A DNA stretch of 64,000 nucleotides from Nonomuraea polychroma (GCF_004011505.1 NZ_SAUN01000001.1:7219501-7283500), one strand, 5' to 3'. Shown: positions 16,074 to 24,954, numbered from the stretch's first letter. Numbers and translations are program-made. The notes: a model not told the origin generated them from the letters alone.

Positions 16074-17453
16074 TCAGCCGGAGGCGTTCTTGATCAGGTC
16101 GGCCAGGATGCGGCAGGCTCGGCGGACGTCGGCGAGCGACGCGGAGCCGTAGCCGATCACCAGGCCGTGCAGCCGCTCCCGCCCGTGGTGGTGGCGTTCG
16201 GTGGAGTCGAGCAGCACGCCGCGTTCCCTGGCCCGCTCGACCACGGTGGGCACCACCTCCGCGGGAAGCTCCGCCAGCACGTGCATCCCGGCCGTGTCGC
16301 CGTGCAGCCGGCAGACGGGGGCGAGGAGCTCGACGACCACGGCGCGGCGGCGGGCGTACTCCAGGCGCATGCGCCGCAGGTGCCTGTCGAGGTCGCCGCG
16401 CTCCAGCAGGGTGGCCACGGCCTGCTGGACGGGTCCGCTGGTGCGGTCGGCCACGGCGCGGCGCAGGTCGGCGATCCTGGTGACCAGCTCGGGGTCGCCG
16501 ACCAGCCAGCCGACGCCGACGTCGGGCGCGAGGGTCTTGGACAGCGTGCCCAGCAGCACCACCCGCGAGGGGTCGAGGCCGTAGAGCGCGGGCAGCGGGG
16601 CGACGTCGTAGCGGAACTCGGCGTCGTAGTCGTCCTCGACGATCGTCGCACCCGTGCTCCTTGCCCACGCCAGCAGACGTTCCCTGCGCGGGATCGGCAG
16701 CCGCCCGCCCAGCGGGTATTGGTGGGCCGGCGTCGTGTAGAGCACCCGCAGGTCGCCGGGCAGCCCGTCCACGATCACACCGTCCTCGTCCACCGGGCAG
16801 GGGACGACCTCGGCCCCGCGGGCCGCGAACACGGTCCGCGCCACGTGATAGCCCGGGTCCTCCACGCCGGCACGGGCGCCGGCCCCGAGCAGGGCGAGCG
16901 CGCACAGGTCGAGGCCGTTGCCGGTGCCTCTGGTGACCAGGATGTTCTCCGGGCCGACGGCGATGCCCCTGGCCCGGCGCAGGTGGTCGGCGAGCAGCTC
17001 TCTGAGGCGCGGCAGGCCGTGCGGGTCGGGCGCGGCACGGGGCGGCAGGTCGGCGGCCTTGCGCCAGGCCCGCTTCCACGCCGCCCGGTCGTAGTCGCGC
17101 ACCCAGGGCTCGCCGGCCGTGAGGATGATCTGCGCGGCCGGGGGCGCGGGCGGCGGCGTGGGCACGTATGCCCTCTCACGAGGCCGCGTGGGCGCCTCCA
17201 TGTCCGCCACGAAGGTGCCCGAGCCGTGCCGCCCGTCCAGCCAGCCCTCGGCGTACAGCTGCTGGTACGCCTCCGTGACCACGGTCCTGCTCACCTCCAG
17301 CTGGGCCGCCAGGGCCCGGGTGGACGGCAGCCGCTCACCGGGCGCCAGCGCGCCGTCCAGCATGGCGCGCCGCAGCCAGTCGGCCAGCTGCGCAGTCAGC
17401 GGCTCGGCCGCGTCTCGCGACAGGGAAACGGGCAGGTCAACAGAGGTACGCAC
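16074..17453 (-). CDS. MocR-type regulator (GntR wHTH + aminotransferase fold)
   Basis: The 459-residue protein has a GntR winged helix at residues 10-75 (LTAQLADWLRRAMLDG, LPSTRALAAQLEVSRTVV, AYQQLYAEGWL, GSGTFV) fused to a fold-type I aminotransferase domain with the PLP Asp/Tyr region VEDDYDAEFRYD and the Lys in LLGTLSKTLAPDVGVGW. MocR/PdxR proteins sense PLP or related compounds and do not act as aminotransferases. It is divergent from a PNPOx-like gene, the arrangement of a regulator with its target. I chose the GTG at 17453; a GTG at 17504 would add 17 residues that lie across the operator. Confidence 0.85.
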   Translation of the reverse strand: MRTSVDLPVSLSRDAAEPLTAQLADWLRRAMLDGALAPGERLPSTRALAAQLEVSRTVVTEAYQQLYAEGWLDGRHGSGTFVADMEAPTRPRERAYVPTPPPAPPAAQIILTAGEPWVRDYDRAAWKRAWRKAADLPPRAAPDPHGLPRLRELLADHLRRARGIAVGPENILVTRGTGNGLDLCALALLGAGARAGVEDPGYHVARTVFAARGAEVVPCPVDEDGVIVDGLPGDLRVLYTTPAHQYPLGGRLPIPRRERLLAWARSTGATIVEDDYDAEFRYDVAPLPALYGLDPSRVVLLGTLSKTLAPDVGVGWLVGDPELVTRIADLRRAVADRTSGPVQQAVATLLERGDLDRHLRRMRLEYARRRAVVVELLAPVCRLHGDTAGMHVLAELPAEVVPTVVERARERGVLLDSTERHHHGRERLHGLVIGYGSASLADVRRACRILADLIKNASG

Positions 17454-17456
17454 GGA

Positions 17457-17518
17457 AGTGGTCCCTATGAAGGGGTCGATAGTGGCCCTACAGGATAGGT
17501 CCACTTCGCGGCTACGGT
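17457..17518. promoter_or_regulatory. MocR operator and divergent promoter
   Basis: AGTGGCCCTA (17481-17490), five bases, then TAGGTCCACT (17496-17505) form an inverted repeat with one mismatch in ten. A third half-site AGTGGTCCCTA lies at 17457-17467 in the same orientation as the first, 24 bp away. On the plus strand TACGGT (17513-17518) is 6 nt before the ATG at 17525, so the palindrome covers the -35 region of that gene. Inverted plus direct half-sites of this kind are typical of MocR-family operators. Confidence 0.65.
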
Positions 17519-17524
17519 CGAATC

Positions 17525-18163
17525 ATGCTCTCCACCACTCCTCGCACCATGCTGGGCCGCTCCAAGGAGCGCGGCAGCACCGACAGGAACGACCTGTACG
17601 AGATCCTCGACACCGGCCTGATCTGCCACCTGGGCGTCGTCGTGAACGGCCACCCGATGGTCGTGCCCACAGGCTACGGCCGTGTCGGCGAGACCCTCTA
17701 CCTGCACGGCTCCACGGGCGCCACGACGCTGCGCGCGGCCGGCGACGGCGAGGTGTGCGTCACGGTCACGCATCTGGACGGCATCGTGCTGGCGCGCTCG
17801 GTCTTCCACCACTCCGTCAACTACCGCTCGGCGGTCATCTACGGCCGGCCCAGGCTGGTGACGGACCCGGAGGAGCGGCTGACCGGGCTGCGGGCGCTGA
17901 CCGAGCAGCTCGCGCCGGGCCAGTGGGACTACGCCAGGCCGCCGTCGCGCAAGGAGCTGGCCGCCACGGCCGTGCTGGCGCTGTCCCTGGAGGAGGCGTC
18001 GGTCAAGATCCGGCGTGGCGCGCCGGTCGACGAGGAGGAGGACCACGCCCTTCCGGTATGGGCCGGCGTGCTGCCGCTGGTCACGTCGTGGGGCGAGCCC
18101 GAGCCAGATCCGTTGCTCCCAGAAGGTATCGATGCTCCTGTTCACATCCTCCATCGGGAGTAG
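17525..18163 (+). CDS. PNPOx-like flavin-binding protein
   Basis: A 212-residue split-barrel protein of the Pyridox_ox_2/NimA-like group. GSTDRNDLYEILDTGLICHL near residue 18 and HPMVVPTGYGRVGETLYLHG near residue 47 are the FMN-barrel strands, followed by VCVTVTHLDGIVLARSVFHH and YRSAVIYGRPRLV. Members bind FMN or PLP-like ligands and act as reductases or oxidases in the cytoplasm. It is divergent from a MocR regulator that should control it in response to a B6-type ligand. The ATG has a TACGGT box 6 nt upstream and no ribosome site, so the mRNA is probably leaderless. Confidence 0.84.
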   Translation: MLSTTPRTMLGRSKERGSTDRNDLYEILDTGLICHLGVVVNGHPMVVPTGYGRVGETLYLHGSTGATTLRAAGDGEVCVTVTHLDGIVLARSVFHHSVNYRSAVIYGRPRLVTDPEERLTGLRALTEQLAPGQWDYARPPSRKELAATAVLALSLEEASVKIRRGAPVDEEEDHALPVWAGVLPLVTSWGEPEPDPLLPEGIDAPVHILHRE

Positions 18164-18248
18164 TTCCATAAATCCGGTACCACCTGGCAAACCCGACTCC
18201 TTGATCGCACGTCTCATTAGGTGGGCCGGCTCCTGATGGGAGAGGCAT

Positions 18249-20573
18249 ATGGAGTGGAGCGCTCCCGGATACACGGAAGTCAGACAACTCGGCACGGGCG
18301 CCAGCGGGCGGGTCGTGCTGGCCGTGCACGACGAGACCGGCGTCAAGGTCGCGATCAAGTATCTGGCCGCGGACCTGCTGGGCGATCCTGCCGCGCTGGC
18401 CAGGTTCCAGTCGGAGGCGCGGCTGCTGACCACGCTCCGCGACCCCCACATCGCCACGATGTGGGAGTACATCCAGGACGCCGGCGGGGCCTGCATCGTG
18501 ATGGAGCTGGTCAACGGGGTCTCGTTGCGGGCGTTGCTGCGCGAGCACGGCGCGACCGAGCCCGAGGCGGCGCTGGTCGTGCTGAAGGGCTCGCTGCTCG
18601 GCCTGGCCAGGGCGCACACGCTGGGGCTCGTGCACCGGGACTACAAGCCCGAGAACGTCATCGTCAGGGACGACGGGATCAGCAAGCTCGTCGACTTCGG
18701 CATCGCCGTGCGGCGGGGCACGGTCGCCCGCCCGGAGGGCACGCCGCCGTACATGGCGCCCGAGCTGTGGGAGGGGCGGCCGGCCTCGCCCTCGACCGAC
18801 GTGTACGCGGCCACCGCGGTCTTCTTCGAATGCCTGACCGGGCATCGGCCGTACCGCTCGACCGAGCCGAGCGTGCTCGGCTACCAGCACGTCCACGCCC
18901 CTGTACCGTTCCACGACACGCCCGAGCCGGTGCACAGGCTGATCAGGCGCGGTCTGGCCAAGGATCCGGGGCAGCGGCCGGAGAGCGCGCTGGACTTCGT
19001 GGCCGAGCTGGATGCGGTGGCCAGGGCGGCGTACGGCGAGGACTGGGAGGAGCGGGGCAAACGGCGGCTGGCCGCGCTGGTGGCCCTGCTCGCCCTGCTG
19101 CTGCCCACACCGCCGCCGGCGGCGACGCCGGAGGTGTCCACGTCGCTGGCGAGGACGGTCTTCCGCGGGCTGCGCTCGAACGCGAGCTCTGTCGCGCGGG
19201 TGGCGATAGGCGGTGCGCTGGCGGCCGCCGTGGCGGTGGCGGTCGTGGTCGTGGTGGCCAACAGGGAGCCCACGCCCGCGGGCCCGATCGGCGCGGCGGC
19301 GGCCGTGCCGCCGACCGAGCTCACCCCCGAGCCGGCCTCGGCCCCTCCGACGACACCGGAGCCGACGCCGGAGGAGACGCCTGAGAGCAGCCCGGAGAGC
19401 ACGCCCGGGACCGACTCCGAGAACACACCGGCGGCGGTCCTGCCCGAGGAGAGCCCGAGTGTGTCGCCTCCGGCGTCCACCAGACCCGCGACCACGCCCA
19501 CGCGGACCCGGACGCCCACCCCGACCCCGACCCCGACCACCACACCCACCTCGATTCCGACCGCGACGGCCACCCTGACCCCGACGCCGACGGTGATCAC
19601 GCCGTCGCCGGCCACGTCGGTGCTCGCGATCGGCCTCGGTGACCTCATCGTCACCGAGAACGGGGTCGCCACCACGATCAACGTGCGTGCCAGCGGCACG
19701 GCGGCCGTCACCGCCACCGCGACCTGGGCGGCCTCCGGCACGGACGGCCGCACCGAGCGCGTGCGCCTGGCCGGTTCCACGACCTACACGCGCACGCTCA
19801 CCTGGTCCATGGGAGGGCGCCCGTGCGGCAAGACGATCACGCTGACCGTCAGCACCTCCCCCGCGGCCCCCGGCGGCGACAGGACAGCCTCGGTGACCGT
19901 GCCGCCCTGTCCCACGAGGGTGACCGGGTTGCGTGTCGGCCTCGTCATCCCCGCCGCGCCCTCCCGCGTCGCCCAGGCCAGGATCAGGGTCACGGCGAGC
20001 GGCACCGCCGAGATCCCGGTCCAGGCCGAGTTCGCGCTGAACGGCGACCCGATCGGCACCCGCACGGCGAACCTGTCCGGCCAGACCTCCTACTCCCGCA
20101 CGCTCACCCACACCTTCAGGTCCCGCCCCTGCGGCGCGACGTTGTCGGTGAAGGTGACCGCGGGCGGCCGGACGGCCACCGCGCAGACCTCGGTCCCGTG
20201 CCCACCGAAACCCGCAGAGGTGCGGCGGGTGTCGATCCTGCGGGCCGGTCCCGGCGACGGCCTCACGGCCACCGTCCAGGTGCTCACCTCGAACACCCAG
20301 CCGGTACGCCTCACCGTGGCGTTCTCGGCGGGCGAACTCGGCGACACGAGATCGGAGACGCTGTCCGGCGAGACGTCCTACACCAGGACCTTCACGCTCC
20401 CGGTCAAAGAGCTCCCCTGCGGGACGAAGTGGTCCGTGACGGCCTCGACGGACCCGGCGGCGGCCAACGGCAGCGACACGGCCTCCGGCGTCACGCCCGA
20501 GTGCCCGTCCGAGGATGGGCCCACCAAGGAGCCGCGGCCCGAGACGTCCGACACTCCCGGCAAGGTTGACTAG
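18249..20573 (+). CDS. Membrane Ser/Thr protein kinase with three outer repeat domains
   Basis: The 774-residue protein has a complete Hanks-type kinase domain (residues 1-270): glycine loop LGTGASGRV, Lys37 in VAIK, Glu56, catalytic HRDYKPEN (Asp131), DFG Asp149 and GTPPYMAPE. One membrane helix follows at about 317-338 (VARVAIGGALAAAVAVAVVV). Outside is a Pro/Thr/Glu-rich spacer (about 345-455) and then three tandem domains of about 95 residues (roughly 457-555, 557-655, 657-755). Each has ASGTA-like and TxYxRTLT strands and a Cys pair in the form RPCG...PC, suggesting an Ig-like sandwich closed by a disulfide. It should sense something in the wall or outside and phosphorylate cytoplasmic targets. 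It heads a kinase array with the next three genes. Confidence 0.9.
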   Translation: MEWSAPGYTEVRQLGTGASGRVVLAVHDETGVKVAIKYLAADLLGDPAALARFQSEARLLTTLRDPHIATMWEYIQDAGGACIVMELVNGVSLRALLREHGATEPEAALVVLKGSLLGLARAHTLGLVHRDYKPENVIVRDDGISKLVDFGIAVRRGTVARPEGTPPYMAPELWEGRPASPSTDVYAATAVFFECLTGHRPYRSTEPSVLGYQHVHAPVPFHDTPEPVHRLIRRGLAKDPGQRPESALDFVAELDAVARAAYGEDWEERGKRRLAALVALLALLLPTPPPAATPEVSTSLARTVFRGLRSNASSVARVAIGGALAAAVAVAVVVVVANREPTPAGPIGAAAAVPPTELTPEPASAPPTTPEPTPEETPESSPESTPGTDSENTPAAVLPEESPSVSPPASTRPATTPTRTRTPTPTPTPTTTPTSIPTATATLTPTPTVITPSPATSVLAIGLGDLIVTENGVATTINVRASGTAAVTATATWAASGTDGRTERVRLAGSTTYTRTLTWSMGGRPCGKTITLTVSTSPAAPGGDRTASVTVPPCPTRVTGLRVGLVIPAAPSRVAQARIRVTASGTAEIPVQAEFALNGDPIGTRTANLSGQTSYSRTLTHTFRSRPCGATLSVKVTAGGRTATAQTSVPCPPKPAEVRRVSILRAGPGDGLTATVQVLTSNTQPVRLTVAFSAGELGDTRSETLSGETSYTRTFTLPVKELPCGTKWSVTASTDPAAANGSDTASGVTPECPSEDGPTKEPRPETSDTPGKVD

Positions 20574-20685
20574 GAGTCGTAATCCAGACTTTTCAGGATA
20601 TTGGTAGCGGGAAAGCGGTTCCTTCTGGTTAAGCTACGCCCGGTTGGTGCGGGTGGGGGCCCAGACAAGTCCAGAGGAGGCCGTT

Positions 20686-22317
20686 ATGTACGGCGAAGGG
20701 CAATGGGGGGTCCCCGGCTATACCGGGGTTCGCGAACTGGGCTCGGGAGCCGCCGGTCGAGTCGTGCTGGCCAGGCGCGACTACGACGGTGTAGAGGTTG
20801 CCATCAAGTTTCTCAGCGACGAGCTGAGATCCGACATGGGCTTCGTCGCCCGCTTCCGTCACGAGGCGAGGCTGCTGGCCACGTTGCAGAGCGCGCACCA
20901 CGCCCGCCTGATCGACTACGTCGAGTCCGGCCAGGGCGCGGCGATCATCATGGAGCTGATCAACGGGGTCTCGCTCCGCGAGCTCCTCAGGTCCGAGGGC
21001 CCCACGGGGCCTGAGGCCGCGCTGACGGTGCTCAAGGGCTCGCTCCAGGGCCTGGCCTCGGCGCACGCCATCGGCGTCGTCCACCGCGACTTCAAGCCCG
21101 AGAACGTCATGGTGCAGGGCGACGGCACCAGCAAGCTCGTGGACTTCGGCATCGCGGTCCGGGCGGGCGAGGAGGCCAGCGCGGCGGGCACCCCGCCGTA
21201 CATGGCGCCCGAGCAGTGGACGGGCACGCCCGCCGGACCCACGACCGACGTGTACGCGGCCACCGTGGTGTTCTTCGAGTGTCTGACCGGCACCCGCCCC
21301 TACCGAGCAACGAACCTGGTCGCGCTGGCCCATCAGCACCAGAGCGCCCCTCCCCCGACCGAGGAGGTGCCCGCGGCGCTGCGCGGCCTGGTCGAGCGCG
21401 GCCTGGCCAAGGATCCCGCCGAGCGCCCGCCCTCGGCGGAGGCGTTCCTGACCGAGCTGGAGGCCGTCGCGGCCGAGGGGTACGGCCCGGACTGGGAGGA
21501 ACGCGGGCGGCGCCGCCTGGCCGCCCTCGCCGGCCTGCTGGTCCTGCTCTTCCCCAGCCCGCTCGAGGACCCCCCGGAGACTCAGACCTCGCTCGCCGAG
21601 ACACGCTTTCGCGACCCGTCCGGCGTGCTGGGCAGGCTTCCCGCGAAGATCGGCATCGGCGCGGTCGCGGCCGGCGTGCTGATCGGCGCCATTGTGATCA
21701 TCAGCACGTCCTCCGCCGACGAGCCGGTGCTCCAGGCGCAGACCACCAGGACCACGCCGAGCGCCGCGTCGCCGTACACAGGCGAACCGGCCGAGACCGA
21801 AGAGGCGTCGCCCACGCCGGAGGAGACCACACCCGAGCCGACGGCCACGACGAGCGACACTCCGGCGCCCGCCCCGACGACGAGCGCCGCCGCCGCCCCC
21901 ACCACGACGGCCACCGCCACACCCACGCCGGTCAGGACCAAGACCAAGAAGCCCACCAAGACCAAGAAGCCGGCCCCCACCCCGACCGAGACGGCCGGGC
22001 CCGAGGTGAGCGGCACGGCGACTGTGCCGGACGGCACCCGCCCGCCGGCCTCCGCCACACCCACTCCGACGCAGACACAGCCCACCATCCGGCCGACCCC
22101 GTCCACGCAATCGCCGACATCGTCGGATACCGCGTCGCCCACGGGCACGAACACGGACGGCCCAGGAGACGAGGTGCCGACCGAAGTGCCCAGGATCGAG
22201 GCCGTCGGCGTGGCGCAGTCCGCGTTCGTCGCGTTCGGCCTGATGACGTCCGGCGCGGTTCCGGTCACACTTGCGGTGGGACGCCGTGTGGCGGGACGCC
22301 AGAGAAGGAAGCGCTAG
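20686..22317 (+). CDS. Membrane Ser/Thr protein kinase
   Basis: This 543-residue kinase is a near paralogue of the one upstream: PGYTGVRELGSGAAGRVVLA mirrors PGYTEVRQLGTGASGRVVLA, with Lys41 in VAIK, HRDFKPENVM, KLVDFGIAV and GTPPYMAPEQW. A membrane helix at about 323-342 (IGIGAVAAGVLIGAIVII) is followed by a long Thr/Pro/Ala spacer with KKPTKTKKP and, unlike its neighbour, no Cys-paired domain. The last 30 residues are again hydrophobic (VAFGLMTSGAVPVTLAVG) and end RRVAGRQRRKR, like a second helix with an inner basic tail. The ATG at 20686 has AGAGGAGG upstream; an earlier GTG at 20644 has none. The pseudokinase gene starts 21 bp downstream. Confidence 0.9.
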   Translation: MYGEGQWGVPGYTGVRELGSGAAGRVVLARRDYDGVEVAIKFLSDELRSDMGFVARFRHEARLLATLQSAHHARLIDYVESGQGAAIIMELINGVSLRELLRSEGPTGPEAALTVLKGSLQGLASAHAIGVVHRDFKPENVMVQGDGTSKLVDFGIAVRAGEEASAAGTPPYMAPEQWTGTPAGPTTDVYAATVVFFECLTGTRPYRATNLVALAHQHQSAPPPTEEVPAALRGLVERGLAKDPAERPPSAEAFLTELEAVAAEGYGPDWEERGRRRLAALAGLLVLLFPSPLEDPPETQTSLAETRFRDPSGVLGRLPAKIGIGAVAAGVLIGAIVIISTSSADEPVLQAQTTRTTPSAASPYTGEPAETEEASPTPEETTPEPTATTSDTPAPAPTTSAAAAPTTTATATPTPVRTKTKKPTKTKKPAPTPTETAGPEVSGTATVPDGTRPPASATPTPTQTQPTIRPTPSTQSPTSSDTASPTGTNTDGPGDEVPTEVPRIEAVGVAQSAFVAFGLMTSGAVPVTLAVGRRVAGRQRRKR

Positions 22318-22338
22318 CAGCGCCGGGGGGCGACGGCG

Positions 22339-23760
22339 ATGAACAACCCTACGAACGATATCGCTGGATTCCGGCTCACCGAGCACACCTGGATGACCGA
22401 ACTGGGCAACTGGATCGACGCGATCTCGCCCGACGGTCGCAGGGCCGGGGCCTTGCTCTTCGATCCGAGGATCATCGGCCTGCCCGGCGTACGCGACCGC
22501 GTGGTCCAGGCGGTCATGACCGACCAGCGACTGGTGCTGGGCGGGATGACCGGCCTGATCCCGGTGGCGGACGTGGTGGCGGCAGGCGACCAGGTGTGGT
22601 TGCTGACGGCACAAGCGGTCAGCCCGACCGTGGGCGACCTCCTCGCCGGCGGTCCCATCGACCCGGCGGGCGCGGTGTCCGTCCTGGTGGAGACCGCCCA
22701 GACGCTGATCGCGCTGCACACGGCGGGAGTCACGCACGGCTCCGTGCACCCGGGCACCGTGGTGATCACCGCGGAGGGCGCCGCGTTGTTGTCCGAGCGC
22801 GGCCTGTCCGACGCGATCCGCGGCCAGGTGTCCCCGCCCGAGCGGGACGTGGCCGGCTGGGCGGCCCTCGCCCGCGGGCTGGCCGCCTCCTCGAGCTCCG
22901 TCGGGCCGGGCACGCCACACGTCGGCGCCGGCTCGCCGCAGGTCGGCCCTTCCCCGCCGGCCGCGGCGCAGGTCGCTCAGCTGTTAGAACGTGTCGCGGC
23001 CATGGCCGGCACACTCGGCCTGGCGGCCGCGCGCAGCACGCTGATCAGCGAGCAGTCGGCGCTGCCCGGCGGCGCGATCAGCCGGGAAGGGCTGGCGCAG
23101 GCGGCACGCGGCAGGTCGGTGTTCGCGCAGCCGCGGACGTACGCGCAGCCGCCCGCCCCGCCCAGGGACGAAGGCGACATCGTCACGCTGCTGCACGTGC
23201 CCAAGGGGGCGTCGGCGGCACGGCCGCTGCAGTTCGGGCCGGGGATCGGCACGCAGGAGCAGCGGCCGGAGACGACGGCGGAGCGGATCTGGCGGGCAGG
23301 ACGGGACGAGGCGCGCACCGTGCACCGCCCGGACGGCAAGCGGCCCAGGGCCTCGCGGGCACGCCGGTGGCGGACGATCTGGGCCACGGCCGTTTTCGCC
23401 GTGATCATGGCCGGGGCGATCCTGGCCTGGTTGAAGGCGGGCAGCGCGCCGGAGCTGGCGGTCCAGTCGATCGACGTGGTGGCGCCGAAGAAGACGCAAG
23501 GCTGCGACAGCAAGGTCCTGATCACAGGAAAGGTCGTCACCAACGGGGCGCCCGGCGAGATCACCTTCGAATGGCGCAAGAACCTGGACAAGACAGTCGT
23601 CAAGGGAACATTGCGTACGAGGTCCGACGAGACGTCCTACGAGCTGCCGCTGAGGTGGTCGCTGTCGGGCAAGAGCAACGTCAAGGCCACCGCCACGCTG
23701 CGGATCCTGACGCCGGGCCCGGTGCGTACGGACAAGGCCACCTTCACCTACAAGTGTTGA
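22339..23760 (+). CDS. Membrane pseudokinase with outer Ig-like domain
   Basis: The 473-residue protein retains a kinase-like layout but has lost the chemistry. LIALHTAGVTHGSVHPGTVVI (split by me at residues 124-144) aligns with the catalytic loop, where Asp and Asn of HRDxKPEN are replaced by Ser and Thr, and ALLSERGLSD stands where DFG should be. No glycine loop or VAIK Lys is seen at the N-terminus. After a Pro/Ala-rich stretch and a basic patch (RPRASRARRWR) there is one helix (about 348-370, TIWATAVFAVIMAGAILAWL). A single outer domain follows with Cys residues at each end (QGCDSKV and the last residue) and TSYELPLRWSL, resembling the repeats of the first kinase. It probably acts as a scaffold or regulator for the kinases. 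Mycobacterial MviN/MurJ has an analogous pseudokinase, but in a different architecture. Confidence 0.72.
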   Translation: MNNPTNDIAGFRLTEHTWMTELGNWIDAISPDGRRAGALLFDPRIIGLPGVRDRVVQAVMTDQRLVLGGMTGLIPVADVVAAGDQVWLLTAQAVSPTVGDLLAGGPIDPAGAVSVLVETAQTLIALHTAGVTHGSVHPGTVVITAEGAALLSERGLSDAIRGQVSPPERDVAGWAALARGLAASSSSVGPGTPHVGAGSPQVGPSPPAAAQVAQLLERVAAMAGTLGLAAARSTLISEQSALPGGAISREGLAQAARGRSVFAQPRTYAQPPAPPRDEGDIVTLLHVPKGASAARPLQFGPGIGTQEQRPETTAERIWRAGRDEARTVHRPDGKRPRASRARRWRTIWATAVFAVIMAGAILAWLKAGSAPELAVQSIDVVAPKKTQGCDSKVLITGKVVTNGAPGEITFEWRKNLDKTVVKGTLRTRSDETSYELPLRWSLSGKSNVKATATLRILTPGPVRTDKATFTYKC

Positions 23761-23796
23761 TGCCTTCGCAGCAATGCATATCAAGGGAGTTCTTAC

Positions 23797-23802
23797 TAAT
23801 CT
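23797..23802 (+). promoter_or_regulatory. -10 box of a leaderless promoter
   Basis: TAATCT lies 7 nt before the ATG at 23810; there is no ribosome site at that distance. AAGGGAG at about 23784 is too far (about 20 nt) to serve this start. The gene may therefore be transcribed separately from the kinases. Confidence 0.35.
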
Positions 23803-23809
23803 GGCGAAC

Positions 23810-24886
23810 ATGACCTCGCAGACCCCCGCGGGCTGGTATCCGGACCCGTACGGCGAGCCCAAGTTGCGCTGGTGGGACGGCAACCAGTGGACCGACGCCA
23901 CACATGCGCAGGAGCCGGCGCAACAGCCCGCCTCCGGGCCGCAGCACCCCCAGCCGCAGGCCGCCTCCGGACCGCAGCAGCAGTCACGGCCGGACTGGTC
24001 GGCGACGCCGGCGAACCCCACGCTCCAGTACGGACAGCCCACCTTCGGGCAATCCGCCTACGGGCAGCCCACGCCGCCCGCCCAGCAGTGGAGCGGCGCG
24101 CAGCTGCCCGGCCCCGGCTACGGCCCGCCGCCCAAGCAGAGCAATCCGCTGCCCTGGGTGTTCGGCGGGCTGGCGGCGCTGGTGGTGGTCGCGCTCATCG
24201 TGGTAGCGGGGATCTTCTTCGTCAACAGGAGCAGCCCCGAGGTCGCGCTGCCGTCGCCGACGGAGCAGTCGGAGTCCCAGGAGCCGCCCGGCAATGAACC
24301 GCCGTCCAACGAGCCGCCCAGCCAGGGCACCGGCGAGCCGCCGCCCCAGCCGGTCGACGGCCGGATCACCGACTCGCGGGCCGGGATCTCGTACCCGGTG
24401 CCGCAGGGCTGGACGGTGCCCGCGCAGCTCAATCCCGCGACCCCGAGCCCGACGCAGCAGCTGTGGTCGGCCGGGGTGCAGGCCGTCTCGCAGGAGGACT
24501 TCGTCGAGGACGACGACTGGATCGGCAACGTCTACTCGGGGCTGCTCAACGAGCTCTACCCCTATAGCGGCGCCGCCGGCATGGGAGACACGGCGAAGGC
24601 CGTCTTCGTGGACTTCGCCAGGTTCTACTCGCCGCCGCACGAGAGCAAGATCGTGGCGGACAAGGCCATGAAGATCGGCGATCGCGACGCGTGGCTGCTG
24701 CAGTTCGAGCTCGACTTCACCAAGGTGTCGGAGGAGAAGGGCTACAAGTGGAAGAAGGAGAACGGGGCGATCGTGCTCATGGATCGCGGCTCCGGTGAGC
24801 GCCCTGCCCTCCTCTACATCTCCGTACCGGACAATCTGGGCACCGATGTGGTGAGCAAGGTTTTGAGCTCGCTCAAGCCCGCGTGA
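23810..24886 (+). CDS. DUF2510 membrane protein
   Basis: A 358-residue protein starting MTSQTPAGWYPDP. The N-terminal DUF2510 domain is clear from WYPDPYG and RWWDGNQWT (residues 9-28). A Gln/Pro/Gly-rich cytoplasmic spacer runs to about 110, a helix follows (LPWVFGGLAALVVVALIVVAG, about 115-138), then a Pro/Glu-rich spacer and an outer alpha/beta domain (about 185-358) of the kind found in actinobacterial lipoproteins and membrane proteins. DUF2510 is a small cytoplasmic module of unknown function. Its layout (cytoplasmic module, single helix, disordered spacer, outer domain) parallels the three kinase-type genes just upstream, so it may be a partner or substrate. An ATG at 23774 is possible but adds 12 unconserved residues. 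Confidence 0.8.
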   Translation: MTSQTPAGWYPDPYGEPKLRWWDGNQWTDATHAQEPAQQPASGPQHPQPQAASGPQQQSRPDWSATPANPTLQYGQPTFGQSAYGQPTPPAQQWSGAQLPGPGYGPPPKQSNPLPWVFGGLAALVVVALIVVAGIFFVNRSSPEVALPSPTEQSESQEPPGNEPPSNEPPSQGTGEPPPQPVDGRITDSRAGISYPVPQGWTVPAQLNPATPSPTQQLWSAGVQAVSQEDFVEDDDWIGNVYSGLLNELYPYSGAAGMGDTAKAVFVDFARFYSPPHESKIVADKAMKIGDRDAWLLQFELDFTKVSEEKGYKWKKENGAIVLMDRGSGERPALLYISVPDNLGTDVVSKVLSSLKPA

Positions 24887-24954
24887 GCAGTGGCACTAGT
24901 CTGGTGGGGTAACAAGCGGGCGGATTGCTCCGAGCCGCTGGGCGAGGAGATCTC

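Noticed and set aside
20629-22920. A 763-codon minus-strand frame across the second kinase
   Set aside because: It is the antisense shadow of kinase codons; the plus strand has all kinase motifs and a good ribosome site.
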